Positions 9,619-18,584 of a stretch of DNA of 64,000 nt are shown piece after piece. Source of the DNA: Pseudomonas migulae (GTDB taxonomy: Bacteria > Pseudomonadota > Gammaproteobacteria > Pseudomonadales > Pseudomonadaceae); contig NZ_JALJWR010000001.1 in NCBI RefSeq assembly GCF_024169315.1, forward strand, positions 3,460,501 through 3,524,500, given 5' to 3'. A program made the translations under genes and the position numbers. Every line of letters starts with the position of its first letter. Position 1 is the stretch's first letter. The notes below the pieces were generated by a model. The model was not told the origin of the DNA. It saw only the letters and a program-made list of their open reading frames with translations, and searched no databases.

Positions 9619-10434
9619 ATGCCTCTGATCCCGCAGTTAATCGCCGTGCTGGTTTTCACTTGCCTGAGCTTCGCCGCTCGGGGCGAGAAGCTTCGCATTG
9701 TCACGGAACCGTGGGCGCCTTACGTCTACGAGGAAAACGGCAAATCACTGGGCCTGGATTACGAAACCACGGCCATCGTCTTCAAGCGGCTGGGGATCGA
9801 AGTCGAATGGCAGTTCCTGCCGTGGAAACGCTGCCTGTCGATGCTCGAAACCGGCCAGGCCGATGGCGCGCTGGATATTTTTCACAGCGCAGAGCGTGAC
9901 GCCACCCTGCTCTACCCCAGCGAACCGCTCTCGGAAGTCGAGTTCGTGATGTTTTACGCCAACGAACGACCTCATCCGTTTCGCACCCTCGAGGACCTGA
10001 AAGGCCTGACCATCGGCACCTCGCCGGGCTATCTGTACAGCACGGACTTTCGCGAATCGACCCTGTTCACTCGCGAACCGGCGCCCACCCATGAAGCCAA
10101 TTTCGGCAAACTGGTGCGCGGACGGATCGACCTGCTGATCACCGATCGCCGGGTCGGCCAGCATTTGCTCGACGAATTGAACATCCGCGACCAGATCAGC
10201 GAAAACCCCACGGTCATCAGCCAACAAAGCCAGTTCCTGGCCGTGCGCCGCAATGCGGGCATGGACTTGCTGGTGCAACGCTTCGGCGCCGAACTCAAGC
10301 GATTCAAGCGCGAGCCCGCCTACGCCGAACTGAGTGCCCGCTATGGCGCCGATCCGGCAGTCAGCACGAAAGCCGCCGCGGCCACCGCCATCCGCGGAAA
10401 AACCGTTGAGCAGCAGGAAAGCGGCGCGCAGTGA
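9619..10434 (+). CDS. periplasmic solute-binding protein, SBP_bac_3 family
   Basis: Exported protein of 271 residues. Residues 1-22 are a signal peptide ([22 protein letters not shown]). The mature part begins [20 protein letters not shown], a typical family-3 solute-binding opening, followed by [20 protein letters not shown] and the [19 protein letters not shown] segment that lines the ligand cleft. No permease or ATPase gene is adjacent. Such orphan proteins often serve as receptors or share a transporter encoded elsewhere. Ligand unknown. The start at ATG 9619 is the first Met that gives a signal peptide. The C-terminal 20 residues are low complexity (Ala/Thr/Gln). Confidence 0.82.
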   Translation: MPLIPQLIAVLVFTCLSFAARGEKLRIVTEPWAPYVYEENGKSLGLDYETTAIVFKRLGIEVEWQFLPWKRCLSMLETGQADGALDIFHSAERDATLLYPSEPLSEVEFVMFYANERPHPFRTLEDLKGLTIGTSPGYLYSTDFRESTLFTREPAPTHEANFGKLVRGRIDLLITDRRVGQHLLDELNIRDQISENPTVISQQSQFLAVRRNAGMDLLVQRFGAELKRFKREPAYAELSARYGADPAVSTKAAAATAIRGKTVEQQESGAQ

Positions 10435-10657
10435 TTGCTCTGTTATACTCCGGCCTTCCCGCCAGGCTCACGCCCGGACGCTCGGACTTGTTCAAGGCAT
10501 CTCGACCCCGCTACGGCGCAGCTTTTCAGCCCGCGCGAGCGCTCCAGACGAGCTTTCAAGCCCCAGCAGGACCGGACGGGATTGCGTTCCTCTTAAACGC
10601 CATTCGCGCCAGGCAAGACTCCCATTGGGCCAAGCCCTAACTAAAACAGGATTACTC
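10435..10657 (+). promoter_or_regulatory. promoter and long 5' leader of rhlE
   Basis: A -10-like TATACT lies at 10444-10449, at the end of the upstream gene. This would give a leader of about 200 bases before the rhlE start. No good -35 sits at 17 bases. Long leaders are common for DEAD-box helicase genes that are autoregulated or cold-induced. I see no convincing coding sequence in it. Confidence 0.45.
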
Positions 10658-12532
10658 ATGTCCTTTGCTTCCCTCGGTCTCTCCGAGGCTTTAGTCCGCG
10701 CCATCGAGGCAGCGGGCTATACCGAGCCTACTCCGGTGCAACAGCGGGCCATTCCCGCCGTGTTGCAAGGTCGCGACCTGATGGTTGCGGCTCAGACAGG
10801 TACTGGTAAAACCGGCGGCTTCGCCCTTCCGATTCTGGAACGGTTGTTTCCAGGCGGTCACCCGGACAAATCCCAGCGTCACGGCCCGCGCCAACCGCGC
10901 GTACTGGTCCTGACCCCGACTCGCGAACTCGCGGCTCAAGTCCACGAGAGCTTCAAGGTCTACGCCCGTGACCTGAAGTTCGTCAGCGCCTGCATCTTCG
11001 GCGGCGTCGGCATGAACCCTCAGGTTCAGGCCATGTCCCGTGGTGTTGACGTGCTGGTGGCCTGCCCTGGCCGCTTGCTCGATCTCGCCGGCCAAGGCAG
11101 CGTCGATCTGTCCCACGTGGAAATCCTCGTGCTGGACGAAGCCGACCGCATGCTCGACATGGGCTTCGTCCATGACGTGAAGAAGGTCCTGGCTCGCCTG
11201 CCGAGCAAGCGTCAGAACCTGCTGTTCTCGGCGACGTTCTCCAAGGACATCACCGACCTCGCCGGCAAGCTGCTGCACAACCCGGAACGCATCGAAGTCA
11301 CGCCGCCGAACACCACGGTCGAGCGCATCGAACAGCGCGTATTCCGCCTGCCGGCCAACCACAAGCGTTCGCTGCTGGCGCACCTGATCACCGCAGGCGC
11401 CTGGGAACAGGTGCTGGTGTTCACCCGCACCAAGCACGGCGCCAACCGTCTGGCCGAATACCTGGACAAACACGGCCTCACCGCCGTCGCGATCCACGGT
11501 AACAAGAGCCAGAACGCGCGCACCAAAGCCCTGGCCGACTTCAAGGCCGGTGAAGTGCGCATCCTGGTTGCCACCGACATCGCCGCGCGCGGTCTCGACA
11601 TCGACCAGTTGCCACACGTGGTCAACTTCGAACTGCCGAACGTCGACGAAGATTACGTTCACCGCATTGGCCGTACCGGCCGTGCCGGTCGTTCGGGCGA
11701 GGCCATCTCGCTGGTCGCTCCGGACGAAGAAAAGCTGCTGAAAAGCATCGAACGCATGACCAAGCAGAAAATCGCCGACGGCGACCTGATGGGCTTCGAT
11801 TCCAGCGCTGTAGAAGCCGAGAAACCGGAAGTCCGCGAGCGTCCGGATGTGCGTAACCCGCGCAACCCACGTGGCCCGCGCGGCGACGGTCCGAACGGCA
11901 GCGGCGGTGGCGGCGGTCGTAAAGACAAAGGCAAGGACAAGGGCGGCAAGGAAAAACCTGCAGCCACTGGCCGTGGCGATCGTCCGGCCCGTGAGCAGAA
12001 ACCACGCGAAGGCACGCCGGCTCGCGAGCAACAGCGTCCGGCGCCACGCGCTGCCGCTGACCGTGCTCCGGACGAGTTCCTGGACGACGATATCGATAAC
12101 TTCGGTAACCGCGTCGACTACGTGCCTCAAGCCAAACCGGCTCAGGGCCGTGGTCGTCGTCCGGGTGCTCCGGCCCAAGGCACGACCGCTGGTGCAGGTG
12201 CTCCGCGCACCGGTGGCAAACCGCAGGGTCGTCAAAGTGGCCCGCGCAGCAGCGACGGCGCCACCACCGGCACCCCGCCGGCCAAGCGCAGTGGTCCGCG
12301 CAACGGCGCCCCGCGTGACGGTCAGGCCCGTCGCGAAGAAGGCCGCAACCGCCGCCCGGCCCGTGACGACCAGCCGCGTTCGGAACCAGCCGTGCAAAAC
12401 CCGCGCGGTCCGGCACCGAAGATCATTCACAAGGAGTCGAAAACCGATCGTTTCCCGACTCCTGAGCAACTTGATCAACTGCCAGGCCGTCCGCGTGGTG
12501 AGAAGCCAGCATTGCTGACTCGCAATCGCTGA
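10658..12532 (+). CDS. rhlE: DEAD-box ATP-dependent RNA helicase RhlE
   Basis: RNA helicase of 624 residues. The two RecA-like domains show the Q motif ([10 protein letters not shown]), Walker A AQTGTGKT (45-52), PTRELA, DEAD near residue 160, SAT, the second-domain ARGLDI, and [11 protein letters not shown] near 335. After about residue 385 comes a long, disordered Arg/Gly/Pro-rich tail of about 240 residues, likely an RNA-binding or partner-binding extension. From the context (near metF and ahcY) I think it corresponds to P. aeruginosa RhlE2, a helicase linked to RNA turnover. The start at ATG 10658 has ACAGGA upstream; the open frame extends upstream to 10334, over the previous gene and the leader. 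A strong terminator follows at 12548. Confidence 0.96.
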   Translation: MSFASLGLSEALVRAIEAAGYTEPTPVQQRAIPAVLQGRDLMVAAQTGTGKTGGFALPILERLFPGGHPDKSQRHGPRQPRVLVLTPTRELAAQVHESFKVYARDLKFVSACIFGGVGMNPQVQAMSRGVDVLVACPGRLLDLAGQGSVDLSHVEILVLDEADRMLDMGFVHDVKKVLARLPSKRQNLLFSATFSKDITDLAGKLLHNPERIEVTPPNTTVERIEQRVFRLPANHKRSLLAHLITAGAWEQVLVFTRTKHGANRLAEYLDKHGLTAVAIHGNKSQNARTKALADFKAGEVRILVATDIAARGLDIDQLPHVVNFELPNVDEDYVHRIGRTGRAGRSGEAISLVAPDEEKLLKSIERMTKQKIADGDLMGFDSSAVEAEKPEVRERPDVRNPRNPRGPRGDGPNGSGGGGGRKDKGKDKGGKEKPAATGRGDRPAREQKPREGTPAREQQRPAPRAAADRAPDEFLDDDIDNFGNRVDYVPQAKPAQGRGRRPGAPAQGTTAGAGAPRTGGKPQGRQSGPRSSDGATTGTPPAKRSGPRNGAPRDGQARREEGRNRRPARDDQPRSEPAVQNPRGPAPKIIHKESKTDRFPTPEQLDQLPGRPRGEKPALLTRNR

Positions 12533-12547
12533 GGTTTTCCCAGCCAT

Positions 12548-12586
12548 AAAAATGCCCCGGTTCGCCAGAACCGGGGCATTTTTTTG
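12548..12586 (+). terminator. rho-independent terminator of rhlE
   Basis: AATGCCCCGGTTC hairpin (stem 12551-12563 with 12568-12580, loop GCCA) followed by seven or more T residues. Confidence 0.95.
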
Positions 12587-12600
12587 GACAAATGAAAACC

Positions 12601-12695
12601 CAGTGGAAGCGGGCTTGCCCGCGAAGGCGGCGGATCAGTCGACATCAATATTGAATGTTCAACCGCATTCGCGAGCAAGCCCGCTCCCACAGTGG
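12601..12695. repeat. REPIN
   Basis: Inverted REP arms (GAAGCGGGCTTGCCCGCGAA and TTCGCGAGCAAGCCCGCTCC). The spacer carries the conserved TTGAATGTTCAACC core in the opposite direction to the copy after ahcY. Confidence 0.88.
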
Positions 12696-12728
12696 ATTTG
12701 TGGTGGTCATGCCGTTTTTTGGCAGGCA

Positions 12729-12771
12729 ATAAAAAACGCCCCCAATCGTGAGATCGGGGGCGTTTTTGTTT
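12729..12771 (-). terminator. rho-independent terminator of yceI gene
   Basis: AAAAACGCCCCC (12734-12745) pairs with GGGGGCGTTTTT (12756-12767) around AATCGTGAGAT. A/T tracts on both sides allow it to work in either direction. It lies 12 bases after the yceI stop on the minus strand. Confidence 0.9.
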
Positions 12772-12783
12772 TAGCGGCGAAAG

Positions 12784-13377
12784 TTACTTCGCTTTCACAC
12801 CTTCAAACGAAACGTACAGCTCGACCGCGTCGGACTGTGGGCCCAGGTCTTTCTGCTTGCCGAAATCGGAACGCTTGATGCTGGTGGTGCCCTCGAAGCC
12901 GGCACGGTAGCCGCCCCATGGATCCTTGCCTTCACCCAGGAAAGTGGCCTTGACCACGACTGGCTTGGTCACACCCAGCAGGGTCAGGTCACCGGTCACG
13001 TCCGCAGTGTCTTTACCCGCGGCGTTTTTGCCGGTGGATTTGACGCTGGTGGACACGAACGTGGCTTTGGCGAACTTGCTCGCATTCAGGAAATCACCGC
13101 TGGCGATGTGCTTGTCGCGCTCGGCATGGTTGGTGAACACGCTGGCGGTGTTCACGTTGAACTCGATCTTGCTGGCTTCAGGCTTGGCAGCGTCGAAGCT
13201 GAACTTGCCGTCGATGTCCTTGAAGGTACCGGTGATGAAGCTGTAGCCCAGGTGGCTGATCTTGAAGTCAACGAAGGCGTGCTGGCCTTCCTTGTCGACG
13301 ACGTAGTCAGCTGCCATCACGTTGGCGGACAGCAGGGCAGAACCGATTGCCAGAGCGGCGAGGGTCTTTTTCAACAT
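12784..13377 (-). CDS. YceI family periplasmic lipid-binding-like protein
   Basis: Exported protein of 197 residues. The signal peptide is residues 1-22 ([22 protein letters not shown]), followed by a YceI domain: [21 protein letters not shown] near the start, then [24 protein letters not shown] and a C-terminal [16 protein letters not shown]. YceI proteins form a lipocalin-like barrel that binds isoprenoids. The P. aeruginosa homologue in the same position (PasP) is a secreted protein. It is probably cotranscribed with the cytochrome b561 gene 32 bases upstream, a pairing seen in many genera where quinone-like ligands are suspected. Confidence 0.92.
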   Translation of the reverse strand: MLKKTLAALAIGSALLSANVMAADYVVDKEGQHAFVDFKISHLGYSFITGTFKDIDGKFSFDAAKPEASKIEFNVNTASVFTNHAERDKHIASGDFLNASKFAKATFVSTSVKSTGKNAAGKDTADVTGDLTLLGVTKPVVVKATFLGEGKDPWGGYRAGFEGTTSIKRSDFGKQKDLGPQSDAVELYVSFEGVKAK

Positions 13378-13409
13378 GCTTTCTATTCCTTTGGAGTCGA
13401 GGTTGAACT

Positions 13410-13961
13410 TCAGGCTTTGCGGCCCAGCATACGAGTGAGGGTCGCATCACGATCGATAAAGTGGTGCTTCAATGCTGCCAACGCATGGAGACCGGAAAAA
13501 ATTACCAGCACCCACGCCAGATACAGATGAATCACACCGGCGGTGTCTGCCTGGTCCGGTAGTCCGGACACCAGCGCAGGAACTTCAAACAGGCCAAACA
13601 CCGGAATCCCGACACCGTCTGCGGTGGAAATCAGGTAACCGGCAATCATCACAGCAAACAGGCCAAGGTACAGGAACGAATGGCCAAACTTCGCGCCGAT
13701 GCGCGTCAGTCGACTGTAGCTGTCGAGTGTCGGCGGGGGCGGACTGACATAGCGCCACAGCACCCGCAGCAACATCACCGCAAACAGCACCAGGCCAATG
13801 CTCTTGTGCAGGTCCGGCGCGTCTTTGCGCCAGGTGCTGTAGTAGTCGAGACCGACCATCCACAAGCCCAGTGCGAACAGACCGAAGACCGCCAGCGCCA
13901 CGCCCCAGTGCATGAAAACGCTGACCCAACCGTAGCGGGAAGAAGAGTTACGTAGCTGCAT
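13410..13961 (-). CDS. cytochrome b561 family protein
   Basis: Integral membrane protein of 183 residues with four helices and histidines placed for two b-type hemes: [11 protein letters not shown] (helix 1), [11 protein letters not shown] (helix 2), [11 protein letters not shown] (helix 3) and [24 protein letters not shown] (helix 4). These proteins pass electrons between the quinone pool and periplasmic partners. I chose ATG 13961 with AGGA seven bases upstream; a TTG two codons earlier lies closer to it. It sits upstream of the yceI gene in the same direction, probably one transcript. Confidence 0.92.
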   Translation of the reverse strand: MQLRNSSSRYGWVSVFMHWGVALAVFGLFALGLWMVGLDYYSTWRKDAPDLHKSIGLVLFAVMLLRVLWRYVSPPPPTLDSYSRLTRIGAKFGHSFLYLGLFAVMIAGYLISTADGVGIPVFGLFEVPALVSGLPDQADTAGVIHLYLAWVLVIFSGLHALAALKHHFIDRDATLTRMLGRKA

Positions 13962-14166
13962 GCCCAAATCCTGTGAGAACTGCGACCAAGACTATCGAGT
14001 TATCTATCGATTTAAAGCGGAAAATTTCGCTTTGAAATATCGAGAAATACGATCAAGAGTCTGAAATGGGTGAGTTAAGGAAAGATTAAAGACCAATGTG
14101 TGAAAAAAGATGACGTCCAAATCAAGAACACCTGCGCTGTGAGATTTATTCGTTCTTTCTTCAGGC

Positions 14167-14200
14167 ATAAAAAAACGCGGCATTTCTGCCGCGTTTCTTT
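14167..14200 (-). terminator. rho-independent terminator after amine oxidase gene
   Basis: AAACGCGGCA (14173-14182) pairs with TGCCGCGTTT (14187-14196), with an A-tract on the left that reads as a T-tract on the minus strand. It lies 12 bases past the stop. Confidence 0.85.
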
Positions 14201-14211
14201 AATCCCAAAGC

Positions 14212-15975
14212 TTACTGCGCTTTGGTATCGGCCACAGCAGGCTTGGCCGCTGGCTTCTTCGCCGCTTCAACTTTTTTCGCCGGGGCTTTGGCCGGGGCTT
14301 TTTTGGCTTCGGTTTTGGCAGCAGGCTTTTTCGCCGGTGCTTTGGCCGGAGCCTTCTTGGCAGGCTCGGCTTTCACCGGTGCTGCAGGCTTCGGCGCTTC
14401 CACTGGCGCAGGCGCCGGGGTGGCCACTGGAGCTGGCGCCGGTGCTGGCGGTGCTACCGGCTCGGGAGCCTTGACCGGTTCCGGCTTCTTGTCCTCATCG
14501 GAGGAACCACCAAACAGATTGCTGAAGAAGTTGCCCTTCTTCGCCGCCACCGCGCCGGCCGCTACAGCCGTCGCTGCCGGAACAACCTTCGCCGGTTCAA
14601 ACGACTTGCCCGCCGCCAGGTCTTCAACCTGACTGGCCGCCCGCTGACCCGTGCGCAACGCGCCTTCCAGCGTGCCTGGGTACAAGGTGTCGGTGTGTTC
14701 GCCAGCGAACGCTACGCGCTGCAGCGGGCGCTCCCACAGGCGCCAGTACTTACTGATCTGGCCCGGGCCGAAGGCCAGGTAAGCGCCGCCCATCGACGGG
14801 TCGGTGCTGTAGCGACGGATTTCATAACCGGTGAACGAACCGCGCGCCTGTGGATAAAACGCGTGCAGACGAATCAGCACCTGATCGGCCATTTGCTTGT
14901 CGCCAAACGCTTGCATCACGCGCGCGTTGTCGCCGGACAGGTTGATCACCACGTTGGCGCCGCCCTTCAAGGCAGGCTCGACCCACAACATGCCCAGGCC
15001 GGTGTTGCTGTAGATCTCGCCGGACATGCGCGCCTTGCTTTCCCATACCGGCGTCTTGAACTTCAGCATGATCTGGTCGCGCCAACCGTAGTTGGTGCCT
15101 TTGATGGCGCCCATGTGCTGGGCATCCAGCGCCGGGGTCATCTGGATCTTGTTCAGGGCGCGCAATGGCACGGCGACCACGACGTAGTCAGCCTGATAGC
15201 CGACGCTGCCGACTTTGACGGTCACGCCATCCTTGTCTTGGGTAATGGCCGACACCGGGGAGCTGGTCTTGATGGTTTTCAGTTGTTTGACGAAGGCTTG
15301 TGCCAGTACCGGGCTGCCGCCGAGCAGGCGCGAGGCGCGCAGGTCACGGTCGGAGACACCGCGATAAACCCGGCTCTGTTGTGCGTAGTACAGCAGCGAC
15401 AGGCGCGAAGGTTCGTCATAACGGGTACGAATTTGCTGATTGATCAATTGACGGGCCGTGGCCGGCAACGTCAGTCGATCGAGCCAGTTGGAGACGTTGA
15501 TCTGATCCAGGGCATGCAGCGTGCTGTTCGCCGCGGGGTTCTGCGGGTCTTCAATGGAGCGAGCCAGATCGTCGAGAGTCTTTTCGTAGCGCTTGAGGGC
15601 ATCGGCGGTGGCCGGCTCCTTGGTCGCCAGGTCGGCCGCGGTGTAATACACGCCGTCGATCAGGTAGCTCGGGGTACGAACGAATTCAGGCGCTGGCGTG
15701 GTGCTCAGCTTGAACGTCGAGACGTATTTGTTCAGCACTGGCTGGGTCTTGTCGTTGCCGATCCACTCGCTGGTGGCCATCCCGGAACGGCCGCCCAGGC
15801 TTGGTTTGGCTTCCAGCAAAGTGACCTGCCAGCCTTTGTTCTGCAGTTCGTATGCCGCCGTCAGGCCCGAGAGCCCGCCGCCGATCACGATTGCCGTCTT
15901 ATCCTTGGCCAGCGCAGACACGCTGAACAGCCCCAACATCACCAGCGCACAGGCGCGCAGCCAACCAGCAGACAT
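14212..15975 (-). CDS. flavin-containing amine oxidase family protein with Lys/Ala/Pro-rich tail
   Basis: Protein of 587 residues. An N-terminal signal-like helix (residues 1-23) is followed by an FAD-binding motif IGGGLSGLTAAYEL (31-44) and the second dinucleotide segment LLEAKPSLGGRSG. The amine oxidase family C-terminal FAD region is recognisable as VAFAGEHTDTLYPGTLEGALRTG near 455-480. After about residue 490 the chain turns into roughly 95 residues of PAP and AKKAPAKAPAKK repeats, similar in composition to histone H1-like tails. Substrate unknown. It is divergent from bioA. The family is certain from the motifs; localisation in the periplasm or membrane is inferred from the signal. Confidence 0.9.
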   Translation of the reverse strand: MSAGWLRACALVMLGLFSVSALAKDKTAIVIGGGLSGLTAAYELQNKGWQVTLLEAKPSLGGRSGMATSEWIGNDKTQPVLNKYVSTFKLSTTPAPEFVRTPSYLIDGVYYTAADLATKEPATADALKRYEKTLDDLARSIEDPQNPAANSTLHALDQINVSNWLDRLTLPATARQLINQQIRTRYDEPSRLSLLYYAQQSRVYRGVSDRDLRASRLLGGSPVLAQAFVKQLKTIKTSSPVSAITQDKDGVTVKVGSVGYQADYVVVAVPLRALNKIQMTPALDAQHMGAIKGTNYGWRDQIMLKFKTPVWESKARMSGEIYSNTGLGMLWVEPALKGGANVVINLSGDNARVMQAFGDKQMADQVLIRLHAFYPQARGSFTGYEIRRYSTDPSMGGAYLAFGPGQISKYWRLWERPLQRVAFAGEHTDTLYPGTLEGALRTGQRAASQVEDLAAGKSFEPAKVVPAATAVAAGAVAAKKGNFFSNLFGGSSDEDKKPEPVKAPEPVAPPAPAPAPVATPAPAPVEAPKPAAPVKAEPAKKAPAKAPAKKPAAKTEAKKAPAKAPAKKVEAAKKPAAKPAVADTKAQ

Positions 15976-16197
15976 TCAGCGAACTCCGGAAATACACGTA
16001 GGAAAAACAGTTTTGCGAGTCAGACGACTCAAAGAACCGCGAAGAATACGTTAGCCATCATTGGGCCGCCAGCGACGTCTATCGCCCTATACAAAGTAGC
16101 TCAATCGACACAATGGGTTGTTCCTGCGCGATGCATTGCATAGGCTTGCGCGATTGTATGTCCGCGCATGTCACGTAACGCCTCGAGGAGACTGAAC
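15976..16197. promoter_or_regulatory. divergent promoter region, amine oxidase / bioA
   Basis: A 222-base gap between divergent genes. It holds a small palindrome GAGTC-AGAC-GACTC (16017-16030). I see no convincing paired -35/-10 or small gene. GAGGAG (16185-16190) is the bioA ribosome binding site. Confidence 0.4.
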
Positions 16198-17604
16198 ATG
16201 GGCCTGAATAATCAGTGGATGCAACGCGATCTTGCGGTGCTGTGGCATCCCTGCACCCAGATGAAAGACCACGAACAACTGCCGCTGATCCCGATCAAGC
16301 GCGGTGAAGGCGTGTGGCTGGAAGACTTCGAAGGCAAACGCTACCTCGACGCGGTCAGCTCCTGGTGGGTCAACGTGTTTGGCCACGCCAACCCGCGCAT
16401 CAACCAGCGCATCAAGGATCAGGTCGATCAGCTGGAACACGTGATCCTCGCCGGTTTCAGCCACCAGCCCGTGATCGAGTTGTCCGAGCGCCTGGTGAAG
16501 ATGACGCCGGAAGGCCTGACCCGATGCTTCTACGCCGATAACGGGTCGTCCTGCATCGAAGTCGCGCTGAAAATGAGCTTTCACTACTGGCTCAACCGCG
16601 GCCAGCCGAACAAAAAGCGTTTTGTCACCCTGACCAACAGCTACCACGGCGAGACCATGGCGGCGATGTCGGTGGGCGACGTGCCGCTGTTTACCGAGAC
16701 CTACAAGGCGTTGCTGCTGGACACCATCAAGGTGCCGAGCCCGGATTGCTACCTGCGCCCCGACGGCATGAGCTGGGAAGAGCATTCACGCAACATGTTC
16801 GCCGCGATGGAACAGACGCTCGCAGAGAACCACGACACCGTCGCGGCGGTGATCGTCGAGCCGCTGATTCAGGGCGCCGGTGGCATGCGCATGTATCACC
16901 CGGTTTATTTGAAGCTGCTGCGTGAAGCTTGCGACCGTTATGGCGTGCACCTGATCCACGACGAAATCGCCGTCGGCTTCGGCCGCACCGGGACCATGTT
17001 TGCCTGTGAGCAGGCCGGCATCCGCCCGGACTTCCTCTGCCTGTCCAAGGCCCTCACCGGCGGTTATCTGCCGCTGGCGGCCTGTGTGACGACTGAAGAC
17101 GTCTACAGCGCGTTCTACGACGACTACCCGACCCTGCGCGCCTTCCTGCATTCGCACAGCTACACCGGCAACCCGCTGGCGTGCGCGGCGGCATTGGCGA
17201 CGCTGGATATCTTCGAAGAAGACAACGTCATCGAGAACAACAAGGCGTTGGCGCAGCGCATGGCCTCGTCTACCGCACATTTGGCCGATCACCCGAACGT
17301 CTCGGAAGTGCGTCAGACCGGCATGGTGCTGGCCATCGAGATGGTCAAGGACAAGGCGACCAAGGAAGCTTATCCGTGGCAGGAACGTCGTGGCTTGAAG
17401 GTGTTCCAGCATGCGTTGGAGCGCGGTGCTTTACTTCGACCGCTGGGCAGCGTGGTGTATTTCCTGCCGCCGTACGTGATCACGCCGGAGCAGATCGACT
17501 TCCTCGCGGAAGTGGCCAGTGAGGGGATCGACATTGCGACTCGCAATAGCGTCAGCGTGTCGGTGCCAAAAGACTTCCACCCCGACTTCCGTGATCCAGG
17601 CTAA
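16198..17604 (+). CDS. bioA: adenosylmethionine-8-amino-7-oxononanoate aminotransferase
   Basis: PLP enzyme of 468 residues in biotin synthesis. It converts 7-keto-8-aminopelargonate to 7,8-diaminopelargonate with SAM as amino donor. Class III aminotransferase features include WHPCTQMKDHE near the N-terminus, SSWWVNVFGHANPRIN, the DNGSSCIEVALKM cofactor-phosphate loop, HDEIAVGFGRTGTMFA, and the PLP lysine in LSKALTGGYLPLA. The DEIAVG reading and the CTQM opening are typical of BioA rather than of omega-transaminases. The start at ATG 16198 has GAGGAG eight bases upstream. It stands apart from any other bio genes; rsmE follows after a repeat. Confidence 0.95.
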   Translation: MGLNNQWMQRDLAVLWHPCTQMKDHEQLPLIPIKRGEGVWLEDFEGKRYLDAVSSWWVNVFGHANPRINQRIKDQVDQLEHVILAGFSHQPVIELSERLVKMTPEGLTRCFYADNGSSCIEVALKMSFHYWLNRGQPNKKRFVTLTNSYHGETMAAMSVGDVPLFTETYKALLLDTIKVPSPDCYLRPDGMSWEEHSRNMFAAMEQTLAENHDTVAAVIVEPLIQGAGGMRMYHPVYLKLLREACDRYGVHLIHDEIAVGFGRTGTMFACEQAGIRPDFLCLSKALTGGYLPLAACVTTEDVYSAFYDDYPTLRAFLHSHSYTGNPLACAAALATLDIFEEDNVIENNKALAQRMASSTAHLADHPNVSEVRQTGMVLAIEMVKDKATKEAYPWQERRGLKVFQHALERGALLRPLGSVVYFLPPYVITPEQIDFLAEVASEGIDIATRNSVSVSVPKDFHPDFRDPG

Positions 17605-17639
17605 AGCCTGATGCAAATCCTGTGGTGAGGGAGATTTAT

Positions 17640-17735
17640 CTGTGGCGAGGGGATTTATCCCCGTTGGACTGCGCAGCAGTGCCATTTTTGGGGCCGCTTC
17701 GCAGCCCAACGGGGATAAATCCCCTCGCCACAAAG
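17640..17735. repeat. intergenic inverted repeat (GTGGCGAGGGG family)
   Basis: TGTGGCGAGGGGATTTATCC (17641-17660) is an exact inverted match to GGATAAATCCCCTCGCCACA (17713-17732), with inner CCGTTGG/CCAACGG also pairing. It is the best-preserved copy of the family also seen at 503 and 31470. Confidence 0.85.
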
Positions 17736-17783
17736 AGTCAGCAGCCACAAAAGCAACTTCGATCCAATTTTTAGAGACCCAGC

Positions 17784-18503
17784 ATGAGACTGTCCCGCTT
17801 CTTTATCGACGCCCCCCTGAGCACCGGCGAGCACGAGTTGCCCGAGGCCCAGGCCCATTACATCAGCCGCGTGCTGCGCATGGCCGAGGGCGATGCGTTG
17901 CAATTGTTCGACGGCTCGGGCCATGAGTTTCGCGCATCGCTGGTGGAGGTCGGCAAGAAGCGCGTCGTGGTGCAGATCGATGAAAGCTTCGCCGGTCAGG
18001 TCGAATCACCGCTGCAGATTCATCTCGGCCAGGGCTTGTCCCGTGGCGAGCGGATGGATTGGGCGATTCAGAAAGCCACTGAACTGGGCGTGACTGAAAT
18101 CACCCCGATCTTCAGCGACCGCTGCGAGGTCCGGCTGAAGGACGAACGCGCCGACAAACGCCTGCTGCATTGGCGTCAGGTGGCAATCAGCGCGTGCGAG
18201 CAGTGCGGGCGGTCACGGGTGCCGGTGATTCATCCGCCGCTGTTGTTGGCGGACTGGTTGAAGCAGACCCAGGCAGAATTGAAGTTGGTGCTGCATCCGG
18301 TGGCCGAGCCGCTGGTGAGCCATGCGAAACCGGCGACGCTGGCGTTTTTGATCGGCCCGGAAGGCGGGTTGTCCGACGCTGAAGTCGAGCAGGCCAAGGC
18401 TGGCGGTTTTCACGCCGCCCGCCTCGGCCCTCGCGTGCTGCGCACCGAAACCGCGCCGGTGGTGGCGTTGGCGGTGGCCCAGCAGTTGTGGGGCGACTTC
18501 TAA
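17784..18503 (+). CDS. rsmE: 16S rRNA (uracil-1498-N3)-methyltransferase
   Basis: SPOUT methyltransferase of 239 residues that methylates N3 of U1498 in 16S rRNA with SAM. An N-terminal PUA-like domain (residues about 1-70, RLSRFFIDAPLSTGEHELPEAQ...HYISRVLRM) is followed by the trefoil-knot domain. This contains GLSRGERMDWAIQKATELGV, ITPIFSDRC, and the SAM-binding LIGPEGGLSDAEVEQA with RLGPRVLRTETAPVVAL. Length matches the family. It is downstream of bioA and probably transcribed separately. Confidence 0.95.
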   Translation: MRLSRFFIDAPLSTGEHELPEAQAHYISRVLRMAEGDALQLFDGSGHEFRASLVEVGKKRVVVQIDESFAGQVESPLQIHLGQGLSRGERMDWAIQKATELGVTEITPIFSDRCEVRLKDERADKRLLHWRQVAISACEQCGRSRVPVIHPPLLLADWLKQTQAELKLVLHPVAEPLVSHAKPATLAFLIGPEGGLSDAEVEQAKAGGFHAARLGPRVLRTETAPVVALAVAQQLWGDF

Positions 18504-18509
18504 CCCCTC

Positions 18510-18537
18510 TTCGCGGGCAAGCCCGCTCCCACAGGAG
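18510..18537. repeat. single REP element
   Basis: One REP arm (TTCGCGGGCAAGCCCGCTCC) without an inverted partner, seven bases after the rsmE stop. Confidence 0.75.
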
Positions 18538-18546
18538 ACCGCGTAC

Positions 18547-18576
18547 TGATCGTTCCCACGCGCGTGGGAACGATCA
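18547..18576. repeat. 30-bp perfect palindrome
   Basis: TGATCGTTCCCACGC followed directly by its exact complement. It lies between the convergent rsmE and binding-protein genes, so it could act as a 3'-end cruciform or terminator stem. There is no clear T-tract. Confidence 0.8.
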
Positions 18577-18584
18577 TTCAGCAG

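Noticed and set aside
10691..12547. 618-codon open frame antisense to rhlE
   Set aside because: Low-complexity Thr/Ala/Arg product produced by the Arg/Gly-rich tail on the other strand; rhlE shows all helicase motifs.
14695..16143. 482-codon open frame opposite the amine oxidase gene
   Set aside because: Antisense shadow; composition unlike a folded protein and the opposite strand has clear FAD motifs.
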